DNA of 64,000 nucleotides from Rhabdornis inornatus. Lineage: Eukaryota; Chordata; Aves; Passeriformes; Rhabdornithidae. Position numbers and translations under genes: made by a program. Positions within the stretch are counted from its first letter, which is position 1. Each line of letters opens with the position of its first letter. Location: assembly GCA_013397075.1 (NCBI GenBank), contig VWZS01008147.1:189657-253656 (forward strand), written 5' to 3'. Below the pieces are notes generated by a model. It was not told where the DNA came from. It did no database searches and saw only the letters and a list, made by a program, of their open reading frames with translations. Below are positions 27,016-36,516 of the stretch, piece by piece.

Positions 27016-27899
27016 CACATAGAAACCAGTAAATTTGAGGGTTTGTAGCACAAAACTTGTTAAAAAAAGAAAACAAGCTATGCCATATAGGTTCTTTACC
27101 CTCCATAAAATGGCATCATTGCAGTTAAAATTACAATAAAAATGAAACATTCCAGATGACATCAGCTGGAGCACAATATGACAAATATAATGAGAAAATC
27201 CTTTTCAGAAATTTTACCACAAGGAAATACCAATAGCTAACACCCATATTCTCCACCTAGAAATCAAGAATATTTGAGTAGATCTTGGCATAAAAGGCAC
27301 AAAACACAAAGCAAAGCATGCTTGTGTCATGTCTCACACAGAAGCATTGACATTTGTGCAACATGGAAAAAGACCAGCATTTTTCCAGACTTTTCCAATA
27401 TCACAGATACTTAGGGAACAGATCTCCCCCCTTAATGCTTAGTGTGTCACTCCCAGTACAGAGGCAGTGACTACAAGAAACAGGAATACAGAGAAGGGAA
27501 CACATCCCTACCCTTCCAGGAAATCTGAGCTGATGAACTGAGGAAGCTGCTGTGGTTGTATTGTTGAAGTAACCCAATCCACTGCAGGCTTGGAGTAACA
27601 CACCCACAGGCAGCCAGCACTTGTGGGAATTCTGAGACTGGCAGGAGCGTTAACAATGCTGGAAACCTGTCAGGAACACAGGGCTGCCTCTTGCAGTTAA
27701 ATGTGCAATGCCAGCCTCAAATAAACATGTTTAAAAAAAGGTTGAGTCCTTGAAAGGAAGGGCTCTTCCAAAGAGGGTGTTGCCTCTGGCACAGAGGAAT
27801 GGCTTTGCTGATGGCAAGGTGTTTCAGAACTATGGATCAAAGATCCCTGGCATTTCCTACTGTGACAGGCTGGCACACAAGCCTGGCAGCAGCCTGTTG
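27016..27899 (-). other. ZNF831: ZNF831 3' UTR (inferred)
   Basis: Sequence between the ZNF831 stop codon and the first downstream AATAAA on the minus strand. It has no coding features. The boundary depends on the poly(A) signal chosen. Confidence 0.4.
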
Positions 27900-28751
27900 C
27901 TATATTTCTATAACCAGCCTGTCCTCATCATCACTGCTCGTGTCATCATATTCCACCCGCGTTTGCTTCCTCATCATCTCTAAACCTCTCTTTTTGTATG
28001 TCTTGGTGGGTGTTGCAGAGTAGCTCTTGAACTCAGGGGATCTGAGAGTAATTGGGGGCTTTTTAAAGGTAGAAAGAGCTGTTCCATGTGGCCTTCCATA
28101 GGGATTGGGCTGCAGGTGGGATCTGTTCTTGTCTGTGCTTCTGTGCAGCTCCAGGAGATGCTGAGATAAGTTTGCCCTCTGTGAGTCTTCTCTGCTGGGT
28201 AACTGAGCCCTCGTGACTGTCTCAGGAACAGACTCTGCTGGTGCTCCAAACAAACGTGAACCTCCTGGCTGGGAGCTGGGAGCTGAGTTTTCTGTGGGAG
28301 GTGAATGTGTGTTTTCTTCACTTGGAGCTTTCTCCCTTCCAGAGGCCTGGACCACCGGCTCTGATATTCCAAATATTTGGCTCTCTGATTCTACCCTCAT
28401 TATGTTTTCCTGGCTTGCTCCTGGATGTAAGGAAAGAGGAGCAGCAGCCTCTGGGTTTGTGCTGTCAGGCTGGTCACCTGTGCCTGTGTTTGTAAATTCA
28501 GGACAAGACCCAAAGGAAGCTGCCACGGGGTCACTCCAAAGGCTTGGCCGGGATTCCCCAGGCAGGGATGGTTGGAGCACCAGGGGCTGTGACACCCAGC
28601 AGCAAATGGCCACGTCCCTGCTGAATTCCTGCAGGGATGTGACAGCTGTGGAGGAAAAGGAATGAGCTGTCACAGCTATTCCCAGAGGAGCTGTAATGTT
28701 CTGGACAGAGGCGTCTGTTCTTGGGTGTTCCCTGATTTGCCCGGAAATGTC
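27900..28751 (-). CDS. ZNF831: ZNF831 coding exon 5 (last), C-terminal region
   Basis: The exon starts after a pyrimidine-rich acceptor (CTAATTCCTACAG|GACATT) in phase 0 and encodes residues 1546-1828 plus the stop. The first residues read DISGQIREHPRTDAS. The end contains KKRGLEMMRKQTRVE and then DTSSDDEDRLVIEI, matching the human ZNF831 C-terminus closely as I remember it. An ATG-based gene caller would miss the exon start, because there is no Met near it and a shadow frame (28531-28812) shares the acceptor. Confidence 0.92.
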   Translation of the reverse strand, partial: DISGQIREHPRTDASVQNITAPLGIAVTAHSFSSTAVTSLQEFSRDVAICCWVSQPLVLQPSLPGESRPSLWSDPVAASFGSCPEFTNTGTGDQPDSTNPEAAAPLSLHPGASQENIMRVESESQIFGISEPVVQASGREKAPSEENTHSPPTENSAPSSQPGGSRLFGAPAESVPETVTRAQLPSREDSQRANLSQHLLELHRSTDKNRSHLQPNPYGRPHGTALSTFKKPPITLRSPEFKSYSATPTKTYKKRGLEMMRKQTRVEYDDTSSDDEDRLVIEI

Positions 28752-31700
28752 CTGTAGGAATTAGGAGGGGAAAAAATTTACATGTAAAGTTTTTAGTCCA
28801 GAGCAATTTCATCCAATTGATGCAAGTTTAATTGTTGTTTTAGCTAATTCTAACATTATTGAGTTTTCATTATATTTTAACCCCCAAAATGCCTTTAATA
28901 CATTTTAAAACATTTTAACCAAAATCTGTGATACAAACTAGTTTCAGATTCAACTTTAAAACAGCTGAATATAATTCAGGCTTTAATTAACAATTCTTTT
29001 TTCTGTTAATAAAAAATAATGCAAGAATTAAGGTACAATACCTACTTTTTTATCCATTTTGTCTTTTTGTTTAACATGGTTTAGGTTTTCAGTATGGGAA
29101 GGTATTCCTGAGTTATTCTTTGCTTCTTTTTTCCTTCTGCAAGGTTTGTCTGAGGTGGAATATGATGTGTCTTTTTGCTGGTGTAGATAATTTTCTATTG
29201 AAAAGAGGTTGGATAAAATTTTACTTTAATTTTTATCACCCCACATGCTCAAACTTTCTAGATTTCTCATCATATCACTGAAATAACATCGATTTTCACA
29301 CAAATATTCTGAATACTTACCTTGCATCTTGGATTGAGGAGGATGGCACTTCTTATGCTTATTAAATCTGGGGGGTTGGGATGAGCAGCCCTTTCTCAAA
29401 GCATCCAGAGCTCTGTTGGGAAAACAGGGCCTCTTGCTCAGCCGGTTCATTTTCAGCTGAGCAAATCCATGGATGTGCCTTCCTCTGTACCTGCAGTGCC
29501 AGGGGCATTGAGGGGATAAACAAAGATGAGAAATGTAAGAGCAGCCAGAGGAGAATAACAAAACCTCATCAGGTGCATTAAAGTCTAACAGCAATTTATA
29601 CTGGGAAGGAGATGCTTGTTTATGTCAATGCAAAACAAAATCTGGATTTTAGGGAAGAGACCCACAATTATTTTATTATCTTTTTTTCTCCATAGGATTC
29701 AGTAAATCCTTAGTTTTCTAAAAGGATTAAGGAATAACAGATACTTTTTCTTATATCTGGAATTTTAAAACAATATACTTCACAAGGACTTGAACCACAC
29801 AGGAATCACCTGAGGCTGTGTGGTTGTTGGGTTTTTTCCTTTTCACTTCTTGAGTGCTATCTGTTCATCATCACTAAGGGACAACAAGGATTTTGGTTAT
29901 TTAGCAAACCCACATTGAGTAATCCAACTCTGCTTTATTTTCTACTCTGACTCCATCTTTTAGTCACTCTGAATGAGTGACACAAAAGTCTCACCCCTAA
30001 ATCAATAGACTGTCACTATCTACAGAGCAAGATGTGAATCTAAAAGGATGCACTTTTTCAGGTGTTTGGTGTATTATAAAATTAAATTACATTTGGTGAT
30101 TACCAGTTGGGCCAGTTACCTACTAATAGGCATGACCTGAGCTTTCAGGACACTGTACTTAATTAAATCCCTGCACTTATTTGATACAAACAAATTTGAT
30201 ATAAATAAATTCTGAGACCAGCAGGGGAAAAATACCTCAACAACTAAAAACCACCTGAAAATCAAACCAGAAAAAATTCCTAGATGAATGTCACTCGGCT
30301 GGGTGACATAGACCTGAGGCTTCTATTTCTGTTCTTACGACCCTTCAAAATTGCAGTGCTGTTTGCTGAACTGGACACGGTGATTAAGTTACTGACACTG
30401 ATTTGTCCTCAAGGAGTCACTCTGTCTGATTTTGGTCATGAAATAAGGAGGGATGTATGCACACAATATGTGTTCCTTACTGAAGCAATTCATCAGACAT
30501 CCTACTGTCCCACACTCCTGAAAGATTAGAGGGTAAATGTTCCACTGATATGAATTCCCATTGAAAAGGGGGAACTGTGCTGATTGAGACAATGTGCCCT
30601 TGATAGTTTTATGCTCAAATTCTTCCTGCTTTTTTACTTAAACCAAATGATCCTTTGAACTACAGATGGTTCTGTTATTTTGTGTTAAACTTGATATTTA
30701 TTCTTCTGCCTTCTCTGGTGAATACCAGTTCAGGATATGGATCTTCCGAGGACAAAGGGCCTTGCACACTGCTCTGAGCTGTGACAGGATTAAAAACAGA
30801 AGCATTTTGGTTCCCTTCAAACAGAAGTAAATGCTGACAGTTTTGACAGATAAGAGTAATTTCTAAATCATAGAGAGAGTCAACTGACCAGGCATCATCT
30901 TTCTGTGGGATATGTCTGGTTTGCTTACAAAAGTCTGTTCCTAATAGTAAGCAACATATTGATATTTTTATAGTTTACCTTTGTGGCCTTGCTGTGGTAT
31001 AAGAATAGCTCTTTCTGAGAGATTTTTTTTTTCCCCCCAGTTTTGACAAGGTTGAATTTTGGGCATGACTTTTTATTTTCTGTGGAGTTTTTACACCACA
31101 CATTACAACAAAATTATATCTAGTGAACCTGAAAGCCATACTCCTTACCATTTAGGAGTTACTTTAATCCTTTTCTGTTTGTGGCTCCTCTTGAGTTTAT
31201 TTGTTGAGAGTTTCTCCTTTTTGCAAACTACCGTTTTCTTCTTTTGCTCTGAAACATTTTTGGAAGAACCACCAGGAACTGCTGATCTTAACTGTTGAGA
31301 ATATTGGAAAAAAATCAAGTACATGAAAACTGAATTACTGAAAAGTTGGAATCTGTGCACTTTTTAAATAGCATAGGAGATAAGTTCCACAACTCTGTAT
31401 TTAAGTCCTACTCTAAGTCAAATACTCATTTAGAATAAAAATAATGAAATACAGATGCTATTAGAGAAAAATATAAAAATCCCCATAAAGGGAAAAAATC
31501 AAGAAATAGAAATTCACTCTTCTCACTATCAACATTCTGAAATGGTCACATTAAAGAAACTTAAATATTCACACAGAAATGTATCCTTCTGATACATCAA
31601 ATGAATATAAAACTTATCTTATAAAAACATAAACTGTAAATTCTGTATCAGCAAATGCCTGTAAATATCCATAAATACACTTCTGATAATTATTTCATTT

Positions 31701-34700
31701 TTCTAATAGGAGGGTGGAGGTGGGCTGTCAGCCAATAACACCCCCTTGAGAAAGCAAACAGGATTATTAATATTACCTCCTGCATCTGGTGTCCTTTAGA
31801 GAAGGATGAAACCAACGTTTTTAAGCTCGTGTTTGTTAAGCCATATGCCACAGTCTTGCTAATGTTTCTCATTTTGAAAATGGAGATGTCGTATTTCGAC
31901 AGGGTGCATTCCCTGCTGGGTTCCCTGTCCCAGGAGTGCACAGAGGGCTGGGCAGAGGCTGCATTGCCACTCTGCTCCCAGGGCAGGGGGAGGCTCCTGC
32001 TCAGACAGCACCAGGTCAGCCGAGGCTCAGCACTGAGGGATGGGAAGCTGCTCTTGGAGCCTGGTACTGGAGAGCTGCCAGAGTAGCTGGTCCTGCTATT
32101 GTGGGGCAGCACTGGGAATCCTTTACAGTGAGTGCTGAGAGTGTGGCAGTAGAAAGTGCCAAAAGAATGGCAAAAATAAGTGGGGTTGTCTCTTGAGCTC
32201 TGGGAATGCTGCAGATCCTGCAGTGGTGGTGGGGTGTCCTTAAAGATGCATGGGCTTCCTGCTCTGTCCCATCCCAGGATTGTTGGCTCTGCACCCTTGC
32301 TGGGAACTGATGTCTTTATCAAAGAGTCACTTCCTGAGCAAAGGTGATGTAAAGCCTTCCTCTCATCTTTGATGTCAGTAGATATGAAAAAGCCACTTGT
32401 ATACACAGAAGTAAAGCAGATTTTCTTCTTCGGAGTCTGTGTAGAGCAAGTACTTTTACTCATCCCCTTCTCTTCTGTTTGCCTTTGATAATTTAATTTA
32501 TTTTTGCTCAGTTTGTTTTTCCAATCCTCTCTTGCAATATCCTGATGCTTGAAGTTTTGGTTACAAAAGGTGTTCTCTGCTGTGGTTAAGATATTTGTGG
32601 TTTCTGAGTTGACTGGTGAACAGAATCCTGGAGTTTTCCAGTTTGTGTGAAGATTCCATTGAATTTCTCCTTTGCCAGCTTTTCGTCTCACCTCAGATTT
32701 TAAAGGGGACCAAACCACATCACTGGAATGAGATTGGAGGAATGTGCCACTGGAAGAGCAGGGTGGTGTGGTTAAGGTGTCTGTCATGGGAGTGCCAAGT
32801 GTCGTCTCCTGTTCAGATCGAAGCAAAGGTGACAGATCTGAAGCTCTCTTGTCCTGTGGCAATTTAAGGATATATTTTGGAAAGAAGGCGTTTTGTTGTG
32901 GGACTGGACTCAAATGATCAGATTGCAGATGATGGCTTTTAGAAGACACATCCACAGCATTGTCACTGGGAAGTGGCACTTTTGCTCCTGCTTTTGCAAG
33001 ATGTGTTTTGTCATCTCCATCTGTTGCACTGTGCAAGACAAAAGAGTTGGAATCACTTCCCCTTAATTCAGACCCTAAAAATCCCAGTGAAGCTTTTGAC
33101 ATACCTGCAGGATGTGAAAGAAGGTTAATGTCACTGTAATTAAGAGTTTGTGTGGGAAGTTTGATTGTTTTCCTATATTCCACATCCTCAGTACCTCCAG
33201 TGGCTTCATTAATTCCTGTGCTTGATTTTTGCTCCTCTGCTTTACTGGAGAATTTCACTGGAGCTGTGGGAAGACACCGAGTGCCAGAGCAATGGCCTCT
33301 CTCTGCTTCACTTACTGCAGTGGTTTCACTACTGGAACTAGGGCAGGACACTGAAATCACATTTTGTGTCTTCTCCACTTCGAATTTCAGCTTTTTCCTT
33401 TCTGATGGCAAAGTCTGGGATTTCCCTGCAGTTTCTCTGTTGTTGCATTGGACCCACAGGGGTGTCAGGCCATGCTGGCCACTCTTCTTAGTCCCGTGAT
33501 GGTTCCCACAATTGTGTGAAGTGCTTTTACAATCTAATTCAAATGCACTAGATTCTTTCCCAGGGCTTGGTTTCTCCCTGTTGCTACTCTGTACTGGCAA
33601 GCAGTCATCATTCCTCCCCTGGCTGCTCAGCTGACACTCAGGATTTTGAAGCCTGAGCTCACCACTGCTTGGAGCCAACAGTGTGCTACTGCCAGCTGCG
33701 CATTTCTCCCTGTCACTGTCACTGAGCTCTCGGGAAGTTTGGCTGGTTACAGCTCCAGCAGCTACAGAATGTGATGTTTCCATTAGGTTGGACACTCTCT
33801 CTGCAGTTTCCTCAGAGGACACACTCTTCAGAACACGATTACCATCAGCAGAGGTTCCTGATTTACCAGTGGTTGAAGTTGCTGCCACAAGGGAGGAAGG
33901 GCTGTCACTTGCAGAGCTCCTACCATCTCTTTCCTCAGTTATTTCAGTGCTGCTGGCTGATTTTCTTGAATTAGGAGCCAAGCTTGTGATATCTGTAATC
34001 TTATTCTCTCTTTGTTTAATTTTCTTTGCATTTTGACTGCTTTTCATTTTTTGGTAGATTTTCTTAAACGTTTCGTCTCCATACATTTGCCATTTTTCTT
34101 GAGAGAACATCTTCAACTTCCTTTGATTGTGTTTCTTATTTTTAGCACTGATAACTTCTCCGGCCCCAAGCTTTTTAGTCCCTTTCAGCTCCTCTGACAG
34201 AGAAGGATGATCAGCCACATTGCTTAGGGGCAAATCATCCACTGCTGTTTGTCTGACTAGAGCTCGGGGATGGCTGTTAGGGAAATCCACTGAATTTGCA
34301 GCGAGATCGTTGCTAGGCAGCAAACCAGCAGTGCCTGTGTTTACAGACTGCTTAGTAAGGGAAAGTGGTTTTGAGCAACCTGGTTTGTCATGTACCAGCC
34401 TCGCTCCCTCCACAACAGGCAAGGAGTTGCTCCGAGTAACAGGCACAGTGTCGATTGTTGTGGAGAACTGGGTGGGAACTGAATGGAAAAACACTGGCTT
34501 GCATTTCTCCAGGGGTGCAAAGGTAGATTTTGCTGAACAAAGAGAAAGATTCTTTTTCCTATTTACATCACAAGTTCTAATATCAAAATGGAAAGAGTCT
34601 TTGTATGTGTAAGGCATTGGCAGGTCAATGCTTCCCTGTTTAGAAAGGACAGTTTTTCTGGGCCTGACATTGTCTAACTGGGTGTCATCCACCACACTTT

Positions 34701-35949
34701 TGTTGTGAGAAATAAGCTTTGAAATGTGTTCTTCCAGCCTCTTTTTCTCTAGCATCGAGGCTGTAGCTTTGTCAGCTGCCTCTGGCTTTGCAGTGCTTCC
34801 GGAGGCACACCTTGGGCTGCTGAAGGCAGTTTCATTTTCTAGCTCTGTGCTGTGCTCGTAGAGACTGTGCAAGGGGCTGGATGATGTCATCTGCTGCTCT
34901 GTGCTGTCAGAGCGAGACAGATACCCCGAGTCAGTGCTCTCACACTTCTTCAGCTTGCAGTCCAAGGCTTTGTAATCCCACTGCTTCTCTGAAGAGGTTG
35001 CCTGCTGCCTTTGCAGCTGAACGTGCTTATTGGCAGTTGGAGTTCTTTGCTCCTGCATCTTCTTTCTCAGACACAGACCATTTGGCAAAGCTCCTGGAGA
35101 TGATAAACTTTGAGGTTCTCTTTCAGGATCCCCCCGAATAGCCTTTGAACTCAATGATTGATTTGTTGTTTCTTGATTTTCTGAGGCAGCTGATGAAGAG
35201 CTTGTCGCTGGCAGTGAGAGCTGATGAGGTTTCTTAGTGTCTGTTGCAGCACTGGTCTCTGAACTGGCTTGTTTGATGTGTATCCCCTGGTCTTCACTGG
35301 TGCTACTCGAGACTTTGCTGCCTTGGGGAGAGGTGGTGCTCTCTGCTGATCTCTCATTTTGCTCTGGTCCCCCACCAATGTCAGAGTCTGAGGGCAGCCT
35401 GGTGTTGTTGACATGTGTTTGAGTTCTCCTGTGTTTATACAAGTTGCTCTGAGTTTTAAATGCAATGCCACAAGTGGTGCACGGAAAGGGCCTCTCTCCC
35501 GTGTGGGAGCGAATGTGTTTCTCAAGGACACTTGGCTTCAAGCAATCTCGTCCACAGTGTTTGCAGATGTATTTCCCAGATTTTTTTGATTTTCCTGGGC
35601 TTCCAACAGACGCATTTACACAAGAACTTGGTGATGATAAAACTGGTAAAGTGCTCACTATGCTCAAGGTTAGACTTTGGCCAAGCTGTTTCTGGAAAAG
35701 AGGCTGAGGCTGCTCCGCGCCTTCGGCAGGAACGAGCGGGTTGAGGATGAGAGGAATGCTGCTGCCATCGAGGTGGACACAGCTCCTGGCGGTCACCAGG
35801 GGCCCGTGGGGCTGGAAGCAGCCGGGCTGGACGGGCTGGAGCAGTGGAATGGTCAGGGCTTTGAGGTACAGGGGCTGGGGCAGGGCCGGCTGCGGGGAAG
35901 GGCCCGGGCCGGGATCTGCTGCGGTGCCGGGCGGGCTCTGGGCCTCCAT
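27900..35949 (-). CDS. ZNF831: ZNF831, zinc finger protein 831 (complete coding region, five exons)
   Basis: Five minus-strand exons (35949-31777, 31291-31149, 29490-29321, 29194-29046, 28751-27900) join with AG/GT splice sites and phases 0, 2, 1, 0 into 5,487 bases, or 1,828 residues; the human protein is about 1,677. Two adjacent C2H2 fingers lie at residues 129-149 (C129, C132, H145, H149) and 157-179 (C157, C160, H173, H179; the last two histidines are five residues apart), linked by TGERPFP. Other conserved blocks are CESTDSGYLSRSDS (336-349), DNVRPRKTVLSKQGSIDLP and following (426-458), KMFSQEKWQMYGDETFKKIY (613-632) and the acidic C-terminus DTSSDDEDRLVIEI. Finger spacing and the GSID/KDSFHFD block resemble the HIVEP (ZAS) factors, so nuclear DNA binding is inferred. 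Most of the rest is Ser/Thr-rich and probably disordered. The gene is poorly characterised; lymphoid expression is reported in mammals. Confidence 0.93.
29046..29194 (-). CDS. ZNF831: ZNF831 coding exon 4
   Basis: A 149-base exon between acceptor CTTTTCAATAG|AAAATTAT and donor GATAAAAAA|GTAGGT. It enters in phase 1 and leaves in phase 0, coding for residues 1496-1545, a lysine-rich stretch beginning ENYLHQQKD and ending QKDKMDKK. Without it exon 3 (phase 1) cannot join exon 5 (phase 0) in frame; with it the frame is fully open. This is the weakest exon by composition, but the phase argument is strong. Confidence 0.8.
29321..29490 (-). CDS. ZNF831: ZNF831 coding exon 3
   Basis: A 170-base exon between acceptor CTGGCACTGCAG|GTACAGAGG and donor ATGCAAG|GTAAGT. 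The first base completes the tryptophan codon split by the previous intron, giving WYRGRHIHGFAQLK. It is a basic region (residues 1439-1495) with PNRALDALRKG near its middle. It leaves in phase 1. Confidence 0.87.
29491..31148 (-). other. ZNF831: ZNF831 intron (exons 2-3)
   Basis: An intron of 1,658 bases bounded by GTAAGG and CACTGCAG. The exons on either side join in phase, so no further coding exon is required. No repeat or RNA gene was recognised in it. Confidence 0.8.
31149..31291 (-). CDS. ZNF831: ZNF831 coding exon 2
   Basis: A 143-base exon between acceptor ATTCTCAACAG|TTAAGATC and donor CCTAAATG|GTAAGG. It enters in phase 0 and leaves in phase 2. It codes for LRSAVPGGSSKNVSEQ, then a strongly basic stretch with KRSHKQKRIKVTPKW (residues 1392-1439). 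The Lys/Arg clusters could serve as a nuclear localisation signal; that is inference. Confidence 0.87.
31292..31776 (-). other. ZNF831: ZNF831 intron (exons 1-2)
   Basis: A 485-base AT-rich intron with donor GAG|GTAATA and acceptor CAACAG. The open frame of exon 1 runs a further 29 codons into it (to 31690), but those codons are intronic in the spliced model. Confidence 0.8.
31777..35949 (-). CDS. ZNF831: ZNF831 coding exon 1 (large, with both zinc fingers)
   Basis: A 4,173-base coding segment for residues 1-1391. The start is placed at the ATG at 35949 (MEAQSPPG), 12 bases inside a clear acceptor (TGTGTCCATGCAG|GTCCGTGAG at 35961). The frame is open further upstream, to 36036, but that part is hydrophobic, Cys-rich and lies in the acceptor's pyrimidine tract. 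Both C2H2 fingers are near the N-terminus, after a proline-rich leader. The exon ends CAGATGCAGGAG|GTAATA in phase 0. Near its end the block AEPRLTWCCLSRSLPLP matches human ZNF831 closely. Confidence 0.92.
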
Positions 35950-35961
35950 GAGCTCACGGAC
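35950..35961 (-). other. ZNF831: ZNF831 5' UTR end and splice acceptor of the coding exon
   Basis: Twelve untranslated bases precede the ATG, directly after a CAG acceptor with a pyrimidine- and T-rich tract. This implies at least one upstream non-coding exon to the right. That exon was not located. Confidence 0.6.
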
Positions 35962-36336
35962 CTGCATGGACACACAACAGACAGCAAATAACACACACAC
36001 ACTGCTGCACTGCTGGAACAGCAACTGAGATATCACCGATCCGACACCCAGGCATTGACCACCATCACTTCCTTTCCCAATTAAACGGATTCATCTTTCA
36101 TTTCTCCTTGAGCTCAGTACAGTGTAAAGAACACTCAACACTGCACTTACAGCCACTCTTGCAACCTACACTGAGTACCCAAAGCACCGGAAACAAATCT
36201 GAGTTTCAGATTTGCAAATGGAGGCTCTAAGCACACCAGAAATAATACCATTTTAATTTTCTGGAACCATATTTCCATTACGTATTTATATCATGTTTTT
36301 AAATTTCATTCATATTAATAATTTTTAATACATAAA
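35962..36336. other. Sequence upstream of the ZNF831 coding exon
   Basis: Inferred ZNF831 5' intron sequence. It includes an ACACAC run next to the acceptor. No further feature was seen. Confidence 0.45.
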
Positions 36337-36516
36337 CACAGAACTGCTGAGGTTACAGGGGACCTCAGGACATCTCTAGTCCAAACACCTGCTCACAGCA
36401 GAGTCAGCACCAAGGTCAGGTGAGGTTGTCAGGGTGGTACCAGTCTGGTTTTGAAAACCTCTGGGGATAAAAGCTGCACAGTTTCTTTGGGCAACCGGTT
36501 CCAAACACAGGACATT
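36337..36516 (-). mobile_element. CR1 LINE 3' fragment, antisense orientation
   Basis: The segment reads as the reverse complement of a CR1 tail: ACAGAACTGCTGAGGTTACA, GGGGACCTCAGGACATCTCT, TAGTCCAAAC, TTTTGAAAACCTC, then TTTCTTTGGGCAACCGGTTC. It is diverged and truncated, with no coding potential. It lies just upstream of the ZNF831 coding region. Confidence 0.82.

Noticed and set aside
28531..28812. A 93-codon minus-strand frame as the ZNF831 last exon
   Set aside because: It overlaps the acceptor but is out of phase with exon 4 and lacks the conserved C-terminus. The phase-0 frame ending at 27900 fits.
31690..31776. The last 29 codons of the long open frame as the ZNF831 C-terminus
   Set aside because: A GAG|GTAATA donor at 31776 and four in-phase downstream exons ending in the conserved acidic tail show that this part is intronic.
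31829..36028. Many plus-strand frames opposite the ZNF831 coding exon
   Set aside because: They are antisense shadows of the real minus-strand coding frame.
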